From Pleurodeles waltl (Eukaryota > Chordata > Amphibia > Caudata > Salamandridae), in NCBI RefSeq assembly GCF_031143425.1, contig NC_090447.1:133691106-133755105 (forward strand): a DNA stretch of 64,000 nucleotides. The letters are read 5' to 3'. The translations under genes were made by a program, and so were the position numbers. Every line of letters starts with the position of its first letter. Positions within the stretch are counted from its first letter, which is position 1. This document shows positions 1-10,261 of the stretch, piece by piece. The notes under the pieces were generated by a model. That model searched no databases. It worked only from the letters and a program-made list of their open reading frames with translations, and was not told the DNA's origin.

Positions 1-1
1 C

Positions 2-1141
2 AGGAATCACAATGCTCTTCGGAGGTTTCTGTCAAGAAGGAAGAGAAACCGATACAACAAAAACAACAGTTTAAAAAGAAAAAGGTGGCAGCAGGCTCAG
101 TTAGACATGCCACTCAGGAAGAGAGTTCTCTTGAAGAACAAGACATGGGCACTAGCACTGCTAGACAGCGCGGCAGAGGTCACAATAGTTAATCGGAATC
201 TTCTAGAGCATCTGGAGGTGAAAGCAACTGATGACTTTATACAAGTTGAAACAGCAGATATGCGTGTCTCTGAACCCGATAGCGTGTATACAGTGACTTT
301 ACAATTGGAAAGAGACATTGAACGCACTATACACGCAATCTTTTGGGATCGTGTAGTTAAGATACATGACATTTTGCTGGCTGAACAGGATTGGCTGCCT
401 GATTTTGTTCGCACCTGCCCAGTTGGGGAGGAGGTTATTAAACCTTTGTTCTCACCACTTGTTCCAGGGGAACTCGCAGAGTCCTATTGCATCAAATGGG
501 CTCTAGCACAAGCACCTGCCTTATATAGAAATTACGTAGGGTGGGATAGGGATTCTCCATATCATGTAATTCCGATTAAAGGTGAACCTCAGCCACAACC
601 GCAGTATCCCATAAAACATGAAGCAAGGTCACCGGTGAGAGAAATACTTACACAACTGGAATACCAGGGGGTAATTGAACCCTGTGTCTCACCGATGAAT
701 AATCCCTTATTCCCTGTAGCTAAACCGGACCATTCATATAGAATAGTCTTAGACTACAGACATTTGAACGGACATACACGTACATACACTATACAAAATT
801 CACATAGCGCAGCACTGATGAATAACATTGTGCGGAAAAAATATAAAACAACTTTAGACATCTCGAATGGATTCTTCTGCCAGAACATAGCACCCGAAAG
901 CAGGGATTTAACAAGCTTTAGCGCGTTAGGCTCCCAGTAAAAATTCTGTCATTTGCCTCAAGGGTATAAGAATAGCCCGGGACTGTTTGCGGCTCGTGTG
1001 ACTGCAATTTTACACGAGTTGGACCCTGAAGCATTGTCATATGTAAATGATATATATCTCACGGATGACGAGTTGCTACAACATTTAAGATGGGTAGCCC
1101 GCATTGTTGTAGGGTTTTTTAAAAATTGGCTACAAATCTAA
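2..1141 (+). pseudogene. pol: Foamy-like endogenous retrovirus pol: protease and N-terminal reverse transcriptase (broken)
   Basis: The frame is open from base 2, so the gene enters from outside the window; the first Met is at 107. Just upstream of it the frame is rich in Lys/Arg. The aspartic protease motif is seen as DSAA at residues 20-23 counted from that Met (usual form D-S/T-G-A, so the Gly is replaced). RT begins near residue 160; RIVLDYRHLN lies at 212-221 and the first catalytic-Asp region (TLDIS) near 250. A TAA at 938-940 interrupts the protein in the same frame, and the frame resumes with LPQGYKNSPG. The YxDD box reads YVND (Asn codon 1046-1048), so the first catalytic Asp is lost. 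A one-base shift in the T/A run near 1120 ends this block. The protease-RT order and the RT motifs match retroviral Pol; the foamy assignment comes mainly from env downstream. Inactive copy. Confidence 0.85.
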
Positions 1142-1940
1142 CTTAAAAAAATCTAAAATTGCCTTCCTCAGCGTCATATTCCTGGGATATGAGCTGTCGA
1201 ATGAAGGTAAGAGCCTAGCACCACAATTTTTAGAAAAGTGGGCACAATTGCAACCACCTAATACGATTAAGAAACTCCAATCATTGTTGGGCTTTCTAAA
1301 TTTTGGCAGAACATACATTCCTGATTATGCTACACGGATAAAACCTTTATACGAATTCATCCGTTCTGATTTTTCAAGCAAATTCTGGACAATTGAACAT
1401 ACACATACTCTTCAGGAGTTACAAGCAGATCTCCTAGCAGCAAAACATTTACATACACGGGACAATAAAACACATTTGTTCATCAGGGTGATAGCTGGGG
1501 CCATTGGGTTTACGTATGTCACATTTAATGAAGGTGAGACAGTCCCGATTGGATACAAGACCCACATGTATTCAGCTGCTGAACAACGATTTGCACCCAC
1601 AGAGACAATTCTCACTGCTGTACAGATGGCTGTTATTAAAGAACGACCTCTTGCCCAGGGTAAACGCATTATTGCCGTTTCCCCTATTCCGGCCCTGGAG
1701 GCTGTTACAAAAGCTAGCGTTCCCAACGCAAAAGCACTGCACCCCCGATGGATACAATGGGCTACGACTTTAACAGCCACTGATGTAGATTACATTTTTG
1801 ACCCAAAATTACAAACTCAAGAATTTCTGCATTATGAAGTTGAATATCCTGTTCCCTCTGACACGTTGCCTATTGATCAATATCAAGTAGTCATGTACAC
1901 CAATGGCTATGCGCAACCGGCGGTAGGAACAAAACACCAA
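1142..1940 (+). pseudogene. pol: Foamy-like pol: RT connection and start of RNase H (broken by insertion)
   Basis: This block continues pol in the next frame after the shift near 1120. The motif LQSLLGFLNFGRTYIPDY (about 1266-1325) is the RT thumb/connection signature shared by retroviruses and Ty3/Gypsy elements. The RNase H domain starts near 1890 with MYTNGY, where the first catalytic residue is normally Asp; here it is Asn (codon AAT at 1902-1904). Coding homology stops at 1940, where a MITE begins. The reading frame resumes on the other side of the MITE at 2794. Apart from the insertion, this is the least damaged part of pol, open for about 690 bases. Confidence 0.8.
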
Positions 1941-2793
1941 GGCCCATATTTATACTTTTTGACACACAACTGCGCCAACGCAGTTGTGCGTCAAAACTTT
2001 TAATGCCGGCTAACGCCATTCCAAAGCGCCATGCGGGCGCCTTATTTATTGAATGACGTTTTTCGGTGCAGCTGACTGGTGTGCGTCAAAAAAAATGACC
2101 CACACCAGGCAGCGCCGGCGTAGGGGAAAATGGAGCTTGGGGGTCAAAAAATGGGGCAAGTCAGGTCTGAGGCAAAATATTGGCCTCAACCCGATTTGCG
2201 CCATTTTTTTTGACTCCCAACCCCCATTGAAATGACTCCTGTCTTAGCACAGACAGGAGTCATGCCCCCTTGCCCAATGGCCATGCCCAGGGGACTTATG
2301 TCCCCTGGCATGGTCATTGGGCATAGTGGCATGTAGGGGGGCACAAATCAGGCCCCCCTATGCCACACAAAAAAAAAAAATACTTACCTGGGGTGGGCAA
2401 GGGTGGCAGGGGGTGTCCCTGGGGGCATGGAGGGCATCTCTGGGCTCCTTCCGAGCCCACAGGTCCCTTAACGCCTGCCCTGACCAGGCGTTAAAAAATG
2501 ACGCAAAAGCGGCTGGACGTCATTTTTTCAGGCTCGCCCACTCCTGTGCGTCATTTTTGCACGGGAGTTTAAATAAGGCGCACATGCCTTAGAGTCATTT
2601 TTTAGAAGGGAACGCCTACCTTGCATATCATTAACGCAAGGTAGGTGTCCACGCTAAAAAATGACGCAAACTCCAATATCTTTGGTGCTAGACGGGTCTA
2701 ACGCCAACATATAAATATGGAGTTAGCTTTGCGTCGGAGTTGCGTAAAAAAAAACGACGCAAATCCGGCGCAAACAGAGTATAAATATGCCCC
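1941..2793 (-). mobile_element. Non-autonomous Harbinger-like DNA element (MITE copy A) inside pol
   Basis: The ends are imperfect inverted repeats: GGCCCATATTTATACT at the left, and the complement of GGGGCATATTTATACT at the right (14 of 16 positions match). They are flanked by a 3-bp duplication CAA (1938-1940 and 2794-2796). No transposase is encoded; the body holds many short inverted and GC-rich segments and a poly-A run. A second copy in the opposite orientation lies at 8317-9215 and shares blocks such as the segment around GGCTAACGCCATTCC. The 3-bp duplication and the short A+T-rich ends suggest PIF/Harbinger, but that is inference. Strand is given relative to copy B. Confidence 0.75.
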
Positions 2794-3126
2794 CAATATT
2801 CTGCTGCATGTGCAGTAGTGTCAAAAAAGAAGAAAATGACGGGTAGGGACAAATTTAATCCTAAATTATAAGAACAGTCATTAATTCTGTTACTCCTCAC
2901 TCAATTTATTTATTTCTCATATGTATTTCAAAGAAGATTTAATAGTGGAAAAAGGATCTATGATTGTATAATACAAAACTTAGTACACATAACATAAATG
3001 AATATACCATTACTCAAAGAAAAATACTCACAAATAAACCACAGTGAAAAAACATCCAAGGAAGATACCCTACATATTTGAATAGTGGTCACTTTTGCCT
3101 AATTGCACATGTGAACCACTTCTATT
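2794..3126 (+). pseudogene. pol: Remainder of RNase H, then an AT-rich unassigned insert
   Basis: From 2794 to about 2860 the frame continues the RNase H domain directly after the MITE (YSAACAVVSKKKKMTGRDKF is visible). From about 2860 to 3126 the DNA becomes strongly A+T rich, with stops in every frame and no resemblance to RNase H. This looks like a second, smaller insertion or a replaced segment. I could not identify its ends or a target duplication. Pol-like coding resumes near 3127. Confidence 0.5.
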
Positions 3127-4438
3127 AACTAAGACAATGGGCTTTGGCTGATGAATCCACAAAGTCGGCAGTGGCAGTTGCCACTGTGGCTGCAGTGACT
3201 CATTCGAGTTCCAGACCAGACACAGAGATTCTGGCTGCCATAAAAGCTACGGTTGATGGCACGCCCTATCCTAAATGATTTCCTAAAAAATATCAATACT
3301 TCATGGGAACTATGCTCAACGCAGAGGTTAAAATACCTAGCGTAAGCATACGCGAGATCCCCAATAAAGTTGTAAGACCACAATTGATTAATGCAGCGCT
3401 TAAGGGAGTGGCATCTGCACATGCTGGCGTGGCCGCCACAATTTCGCTATTACAGGCCCGTTATTGGTGGCCTGGTCTCTATAAAGAGACTAAGCAGTAT
3501 GTCCTTTGTTGTGACATCTGTCAACAAATTGAAGTTTCAACAGCTAAGCGCCTGCCGCAGACACCCCTCTTAATATACAACAGACCATTACAATGTGCGT
3601 ACTTGGATCATTGCGGTCCACTAACACCGGATAGTGCATTCAAATATATACTAGTCGCTGTTGATTCTTGCTCCAGATTTGTGTGGGTGTGGCCACAGCG
3701 CTCGGCTGACGCTTGATCTGTTGTTAAAGATTTGCGTGTCTTTTGTCGGTACGTATGCAGTTGCGGCATTCCATTCGGACCAGGGCCCTGCTTTTGCCTC
3801 AAGGGCATTCAGGGACACCATGGCTGCGTTGGGGGTTCAGCTCCAGTACTCGTCTCCATTTCATCCCGAGGGAAATTCTAGTGTGGAACGATTAATCCGC
3901 AATTTAAAGCAATCCTTAACAGCCAGAGTCTTAGGTACGGGTCGTAGTTGGCTAACCCACCTGTATGGAGTTCAGAGAGCACTAAATAACCTGCCTAGAA
4001 GGTGCTGGGGTGTCGTACTTCATATGAGTGCCTGTTCGGATCACGAATGTTTGTTCCGATCTTGATGGTCCTGGTGTGGAGGTGGCGGAAATACCTTTTG
4101 ACATAAATGATCGTGTCACTGTTTTGCAGGAATTACAACAGTTCCGTGAAGATAACTCTTCTAAAAGTGCTGCCTCCACAGGAATTAAGGATGTGCCAGT
4201 AACACCTACTGGTTGGATTCCCAGAGTTGGGGATCTTGTGGGTGAAAAGGTCACAGTGAAAAAAGAATTTGACCCTTCTTATCGAGCACCAGTCCCTGTG
4301 TTGGGGATACACGGAACGAGAACTGTTATTTTACCCCCATTGCCAGGTGCCAAAGAAAATCGCTTTGTTTCTATTGACAATGCCAAGCTACAACATTTGG
4401 CCGATTCTGCACAGCAGACCAAGAGGAACGTCCAATAG
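3127..4438 (+). pseudogene. pol: Foamy-like pol: integrase (at least three frames)
   Basis: The integrase N-terminal zinc-binding region is seen as a His in GVASAHAGVA and CDIC (3510-3521). The catalytic core has the first Asp in YLDHCGP (about 3603-3620), the second in FHSDQGPAF (3772-3798) and the Glu in GNSSVERLI (about 3871-3897), so the DDE triad itself survives. Frames change near 3715 and again between 4028 and 4065, and a stop follows TPYPK near 3278. The C-terminal part (4028-4438) is open and ends at TAG 4436-4438. Env starts 150 bases downstream. The intact triad contrasts with the lost RT and RNase H aspartates upstream. Confidence 0.82.
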
Positions 4439-4587
4439 TCCCGAATCCCTCTCACTACTGGGGAAGATGTTCCGCTTCAAGTTATCTATACCAACACTGT
4501 TGCCTCTTGGAGCTTGGGGAGGGTGGGTGATGATCGCACATTAGTTCACTGACAACAAATAACTTAGAAACATTTGATCGAGTCACC
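4439..4587 (+). other. pol-env spacer
   Basis: The interval between the pol stop and the first env Met is short. It ends with a fair start context (CACCATGA). No promoter or splice site could be supported from sequence alone. Confidence 0.4.
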
Positions 4588-6223
4588 ATGACTACTGACG
4601 TGACGGATGGTGCTATCTACAGTGTACCACCTCGAGAAACACCAACTCCTCCATTGAATACAGCGACACCTTTTGCACGAACTGCCTCTGGGTACTTTGC
4701 CAACAACAATGATGGTCTATCGGACTCGTTTGCCTCTTCAACTACTAACCTGTCAGGTCCACGTAAGCTGATGTGTTGGCTTAAAGATACGTATTTTGTT
4801 TTTCCTTGGAACTATCTGTGGCTCTTACTGACTATGTCAGCATTTTTTCTCTGGATAGGGTTTGTCATTACCTTTTTTCTGTTAATACATGGTAATTTTC
4901 TTCCTGAGGGATCAGCGGTTGAACAGGTGGAGGCGGTGTTGAAGCCACATTTTTCATCACATAGGGTTCGAAGAGACTTGTCCTTTGTGAACATTTCTGC
5001 AGTGCCAATTCCAGATGGGATTGTGTCGGATAAAGTAATGTTTGATATATACGGTCCCACTGAGATAATTCAAATACCGTATGTCCTAAAGTTATCTATG
5101 AATGATATAGTAATACCAGGCATTGTATCTGATGATTGGGATGTAAAGACAGTTGATTCCATGATACTGAATTACAATATTACAATGTCTATGAAAATGA
5201 AGATGTTTACCAGTTTAAAGACAATTATGGTGACATGTTTTGCTATAATTATTATGGGCACCATTTTATACACAAAGCAAGTAGTCCAAAATTGATATTT
5301 GACTATACGCAATGGGAGCATTGCCCAACTCCCCCGCAAGGGAGTTCCAAAACTTATTCTGAAAAATTTATGTATTTTTCTGGGCATCATCAAATGAATG
5401 CTAAGTCATATTATTTTAAGTTAACTCCGTCTAAAGATAAGCAAATGTTGTTGACTAATACGAAATTCATATACTCAGATTCTTTTGTTTCCCGACTGTC
5501 GATTGAAGGTTATGAATATTGGTCAAATAATGTTGATTTGAAAAGTGTTTGGGGAACAAAACATTGGCAGACAAAGGGTAGAGAAACATTGTTTAGAGCA
5601 TGTCTCATTCCAGTCCAAATTCTTTTTTTTTAAGTGAAACAGTACAACAGACTAGCTGTTTGGGCTTAGCAACTATTAGAGAATTGAACATGCCTAGTAT
5701 ACCTGTCCCTGCAAAAATTAATAACTGGCAGAAATACATAAATGCCACTTTTAGTGAGCTTACAGACTGGGTCCAGAATGGTACATTTAACACTTCATTG
5801 ACACGTCCGGACGGGTGGTTATTGTGGCCTATAGATACCAACGGGTGTCATCAATGTTTTGTCACCTCCTCGGGGAGTTTCAGGACGAGTCGGGCAGACC
5901 CTCGCTATATATCACCAAAACATGCTGAAATATTTAATACATATAGTGTGGGAAAATTGTGCCAACAATGGTTAAAATCATCCTCATTAGATGCAGTCAA
6001 GACACATCTCACTCTCCTGTCTAATAACACTGACTTACAAGATTTTTTGACAGGCCTGAAGACACCACGTAGGAAGCGTTTCTTGTACGAAGTATACAAT
6101 GAAATATGGAAACTTTCCCAGCAGGAGGCTGCAGCCCGGTTAAGGCAGATAGATGAGGAAAATTTGAAAAAGTCATTAGCTGTTGTGGATAATGGAATTC
6201 ACACCTTGTCCGACCGAATATAA
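4588..6223 (+). pseudogene. env: Foamy-like envelope: leader peptide and surface subunit (frameshifted)
   Basis: The start Met at 4588 opens a 235-residue frame. A long cytoplasmic N-terminus is followed by one strongly hydrophobic segment at about residues 72-100, then a furin site RVRR at 126-129 (4963-4974). A membrane-spanning leader peptide removed by furin near residue 126 is a hallmark of spumavirus Env and is the strongest evidence for the foamy assignment. The surface subunit continues through frame changes near 5235-5290 and 5600-5633. A second basic site RRKR (6068-6079) marks the expected SU/TM cleavage. Several N-x-S/T sites are present. The paired tryptophans near the N-terminus that bind Gag in mammalian foamy viruses are not seen; the first Trp is residue 64. 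The frame stops at TAA 6221-6223. Confidence 0.82.
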
Positions 6224-6224
6224 A

Positions 6225-7438
6225 CGATTAACAACATTGTTTCTTCTGCTATAGACATTATACAATCTGATATGTCTTCTTTATATCATGGACAAAGTCA
6301 GACCCTGTCCATTATGCTTTTGGGTTGGACACTTCAGACATTGAAGGCGGGTTGCGTTCCGTGGCAGCACATCAGTGCCAGGGAGATATTTTTTCCTTTA
6401 ATTTAACGCAACAACAACAACTAATGGCTAAGAAGGAGGTGACTTATGTCATGCTCAACATTGAAAAATTTGAAAGATTGCCTTTTACCGTGGCCGAAAT
6501 CCCGTCTGCAGAGTGGCTGATACACGGGGTTATTAATCTGCCTATTTCTACGTTACAATTCACTTCTTGTTTGAAAAATGTTCTGGTAGGCAGATATGAG
6601 AAGTTGGGGGATAGTTATATCCATGAGGTGTGGAAGCTTCCCTTCTTGTACAAATGTCTCAATGGCATGAAAGAGGTCTTTCTTAGCGGTAGTGAATGCG
6701 AGACTTCAGTCAGCCATTCGATGATCTGTAAGCAGCTGTCCTTGCATGGGGCATGGAACGCCTCGGTTGCGAACTTGGCTTGCTATCTGAAGGGAGTTCC
6801 GGTCCCCTTGATTAAACGCACATTACAGGTGCTTTCAAACGGCAGCTATGTCCTCCTCAATAGTGAAGACTGTTGTGGCATGGGGGCCGGAGTAGTTTAC
6901 GTTGTTTCGGTCACTAAGGTCGTTACTTGCTGCGGGAGTGTGTTGTTTCCCCCCACTAAATTAAGGGAGGTAACAGATATCTGGCTTCACATTGCTACTT
7001 CCAAGGTGAATTTCGACAAGTTAAGTAGACTAAAGGCTTTATTGTTTCAGAAGCATGTGGCCCTTACATCTGCACACAAGACCTACGCACTTCAGGTGGC
7101 AAGGTCATCAGTAGAAATACAGTCCCTGTTAAATACCAACTTTCCGAGCCACTTTGGTGAACTCATGGGACGTATATTTAATGCGTCCAGCACGGCTGGA
7201 TTAGCACACTTTTTCAAAGCTGTTGGTGTTGGTTTCGTTCACACCTTCTCTTCCATATTCGGTTTAATACCTTTGGCTATTCATTCAATTTTCGGAAGCA
7301 TTTTTGGGGGATTTCCCATAACTTTGGCTTTATAAGCCGGCATTTTGCTGTTGCTGTTGTTTTTCCGCAATGGCTGTCCCACCGCAACAAGGATGAATGT
7401 GGGCGCTCCCATCAGCGCAGCTGTGTCGTGGAACGCAT
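6225..7438 (+). pseudogene. env: Foamy-like envelope: transmembrane subunit
   Basis: The main open block runs 6325-7335 (336 residues) in a different frame from the preceding env segment. It includes a Cys-rich central part (about residues 180-205) and a long hydrophobic C-terminus from about residue 290. TAA at 7333-7335 interrupts it. The same frame continues after the stop with the hydrophobic run GILLLLLFF and reaches another stop at 7438-7440, so the TAA probably truncates the membrane anchor. No C-terminal KKxx-type ER retrieval signal is visible at either stop. Confidence 0.75.
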
Positions 7439-7866
7439 GATGCAGCACTTTGGAGCAACACTCCTGGAACATTTGGGTTGTGACTGGTCTCTGTCATTCA
7501 GACCGGTTTTGGATTGTGTGCAGCCCGTGTTTCGGTGCCGTTGGTGCGGGTTTGGAATATGCACTGGATGTCTGTCTCTCACAGCAACGCCCCCCAGTGG
7601 TTGATGCTGAGCTGTTGATGTCCCCGATAAGGGCTCATTACCAGACATGCGCACTGCGGCTGCGTTTGCTTCATGAGGCTGATTACGAGGTACCCTTCCT
7701 GGAGGAAGTTGATATTAACTCGTTCACAGGCTCTGTACGGGATGCCGCCTTGGTTGACACTGGGGCTTTGGAACACACCTGCTCCTTGATAGTCTTTGGC
7801 GTGGATTTTCCGGTTTTGTCATCTGCCGAAGTGGAGAACCTCTTGCTTTCCATGACCACTGTTTAA
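7437..7866 (+). pseudogene. Accessory reading frame of the provirus with a CxxC-x4-CxxC motif
   Basis: Two overlapping frames lie between env and the polypurine tract, where foamy viruses keep their regulatory genes. The first starts at ATG 7437 (or 7440), runs 55 codons to TGA 7602-7604 and contains CRWCGFGICTGC, a compact CxxC-x4-CxxC pattern suggestive of zinc binding. The second is open from 7450 to 7866; its C-terminal half from about 7605 is rich in acidic and hydrophobic residues (EVPFLEEVDINSF). They look like one gene split by a frameshift near 7600. I do not recognise it as mammalian tas or bet. A transactivator role would be guesswork from position alone. Confidence 0.45.
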
Positions 7867-8044
7867 ATTGGATCTGGTCTCAATTAACACTGTTACATGA
7901 ATTTGGCTTTTAGCCGCATGCTTATTTTTAAATTGAGGATTAATCTGCTTTGGTGTCCTCTTGACTTGTTGAGATTCTATAGGATTTTAATTATCTTTTA
8001 GCTTAGGGCATTTTTAGCTTCGGCTTAAACCACTTTCGACCGAC
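7867..8044 (+). other. Region between accessory frame and polypurine tract
   Basis: About 180 bases of T-rich sequence without a supported open frame, belonging to the provirus by position. Confidence 0.4.
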
Positions 8045-8054
8045 AAGGGGAGGG
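8045..8054 (+). promoter_or_regulatory. Polypurine tract (plus-strand primer)
   Basis: AAGGGGAGGG directly precedes TGTAGTG, the first bases of the LTR. An uninterrupted purine run abutting a TG is the expected plus-strand priming site of a retrovirus and fixes the LTR start. Confidence 0.75.
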
Positions 8055-9821
8055 TGTAGTGTAGCCATTTTTAATGTAGCTTTCTGCGCGTTTGCTTAAA
8101 GTATTAGGCCTCTGTGCACTTTGCCCTAGATGCATTTTATTTAGCCTTGCACTGTTATTTTACAATAACCAGTTTCACGGTCTTGTTTTATTTTCTTCTA
8201 TGACACTGCTTAGCTTACTTCAGCACTGAAGTTCTCAAACAATACATTCTTGCTCGCTCTGTGCTTCAGTCAAGGATACAGTCTGGAACATTGCCGATAG
8301 ATGTGGTAGAAGTTTAGGGGCATATTTATACTCTGGTTGCACCGGAATTGCGTCGTTTTTTTTTTTACGCAAAACTAACTCCATATTTATACTTTGGCGT
8401 TAGACCCGTCTAGCGCCAAAGATCTTGGAGTTTGCGTCATTTTTTAGCGTGGACACCTTCCTTGCGTTAATGATATGCAAGGTAGGCGTTTCCGTCTAAA
8501 AAATGACTCCGAGGCATGTGCGCCGTATTTATACTCCACGCAAAAATTACGCCCGGGAGTGGGCGGGTCAAAAAAAATGACGTCCAGCCGCTTTAGCGTA
8601 ATTTTTTAGCGCCTGGTCAGGGCAGGCGTTAAGGGACCTGTGGGCTCGGAAGGAGCCCAGAGGTGCCCTCCCATGCCCCCAGGGACACCCCCTGCCACCC
8701 TTGCCCACCCCAGGAGGACACCCAAGGATGGAGGGACCCATCCCAGGGAAGCAAAGGTAAGTTCAGGTAAGTTTTTTTTTTTTTTTTTTGTGGCATAGGG
8801 GGGCCTGATTTGTGCCCCCCTACATGCCACTATGCCCAATGACCATGCCCAGGGGACATAAGTCCCATGGGCATTGCCATTGGGCAAGGGGGCATGACTC
8901 CTGTCTTTGCTAAGACAGGAGTTATGTCAATGGAGGGTGGGAGTCGGAAAAAAATGGCGCAACTCGGGTTGAGGCAGATTTTTTGCCTCAGACCGACTTG
9001 CCCCATTTTTTGACGCCCAAGCTCCATTTTCCCCTACGCCGGCGCTGCCTTCTGTAAGTAATTTTTTTGACGCACACCAGGCAGCTCCTCCGGCTAACGT
9101 CATTCCATAAATAAGGCACCCGCATGGCGCTTTGGAATGGCGTTAGCCGGCGTTAAATGTTTTGACGCACAACTGCGTTGGTGCAGTTGTGCCCCAAAAA
9201 ATATAAATGCGGCTCTTAGTCTTTAGGGTTCATAGAAAGTACACATTCTTACGTAGGGACGTTTCTTAGAACACCGGCGTGTTAGTTATAAAAACAATTC
9301 CTAGTCCTGGTACACGTAAGAGCGAGATTCTGACCCACAACTAGATGCTAACTGCCCTGTTGCAGATGCTGATCCTGATTACAGGCCTTTGCCCAGGTAT
9401 GAGGGTCGATGTCCTCCCAGAGGAACCTGAAAGGCAGGCATAGAGCTTAACATGCTGTGCTCAAAATATAACTTAGAGAAAGAACGTAATCTAGTTGCAC
9501 TATGATAGCATTATTCTTATGTTTCACTCTCCTCGTTACTATTTCAATCCTACTGTGTTGTATGGTTCTGGTTATTGTGGCTCACGCCTTGTCATCTAAA
9601 ATGCAGTTGTTTTATTAAACCAATCTTTAAAACTCAAACTGCCTTCGTCATTTATATATGAGACCACACTATGTATGAGAGAACTGGTTGGGACCTGAGT
9701 GACCACGGCTTCCCTGGGAAGCACTAAGATGTCATGCGCTCGACTGCCCAATTGCCTCTTCCTTTTGGGAGGGATAAGGCACTGCTAGTTAGCCAGAGCT
9801 CAACCCGGATTTGGGGTGACA
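8055..9821 (+). repeat. 3' long terminal repeat of the foamy-like provirus (carries MITE copy B)
   Basis: It starts with TG after the polypurine tract and is taken to end with GTGACA at 9821, one base before a tRNA-like primer-binding match. About 900 bases belong to an inserted MITE (8317-9215), leaving roughly 865 bases of LTR. A TATA-like TTATAAAAA lies near 9286. ATTAAA, a variant polyadenylation signal, lies near 9617. No 5' LTR is in the window, so LTR divergence cannot be used for dating. Confidence 0.65.
8317..9215 (+). mobile_element. Harbinger-like MITE copy B inside the LTR
   Basis: The left end GGGGCATATTTATACTC is flanked by TTA (8314-8316), and the right end near ATATAAATGCGGCTC is followed by TTA (9216-9218). 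TTA fits the TWA target of PIF/Harbinger elements. The body is the reverse complement of copy A at 1941-2793, including the shared segments near both ends and a long homopolymer (T here, A in copy A). No coding capacity. Short open frames in this interval are not genes. Confidence 0.78.
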
Positions 9822-9822
9822 A

Positions 9823-9840
9823 TGGTCCTTCGCCGTGGGT
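9823..9840 (+). promoter_or_regulatory. Primer-binding-site-like sequence (tRNA-Tyr-like)
   Basis: TGGTCCTTCG at 9823-9832 follows the presumed LTR end after one base. It matches the complement of the 3' end of vertebrate tRNA-Tyr (acceptor strand TCGAAGGA plus CCA, recalled from general knowledge) for 10 bases, then diverges. A primer-binding site is expected after a 5' LTR, not a 3' LTR; see findings. Confidence 0.35.
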
Positions 9841-9924
9841 CAGACTTAGTCCCCCACACTGTGAAAGATCTTGCCGCCCAAAAATCCAGTAGTCTCATTA
9901 GGATAATAAGAGCCTACGCGACAA

Positions 9925-10230
9925 GGACACCGCCGCAACAAGCACTGCTGCCAAGGACACCGCTGCCACCAACACCGCTGAACAGGACACCGCCGCCACC
10001 AGCACCGCTGAACAGGACACCGCCACCACCAGCACCGCTGAACAGGACACCACCACCACCAGCACCGCTGAACAGGACACTGCTGCTACAAGCACCACTG
10101 CCAAGGACACCGCCGCCACCAGCACCGCTGAACAGGACACCACCGCAACAAGCACCGCTGCCAAGGACACCGCCGCCACCAGCACATCTGAACAGGACAC
10201 CGCAGCAACAAGCACCGCAGGCCAGTGAGC
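9925..10230 (+). repeat. 30-bp minisatellite
   Basis: About ten copies of a 30-bp unit based on AACAGGACACCGCCGCCACC plus AGCACCGCTG. All frames stay open because 30 is a multiple of 3 and the unit lacks stops; the apparent proline/threonine-rich protein is therefore not evidence for a gene. Confidence 0.85.
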
Positions 10231-10261
10231 GCCACAGCTTCTGACGCTACTGAGGCCGCCA

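Noticed and set aside
9816..10244. 142-residue proline/threonine-rich open frame
   Set aside because: It is a 30-bp minisatellite read in frame; period divisible by 3 and no stop in the unit explain the open frame.
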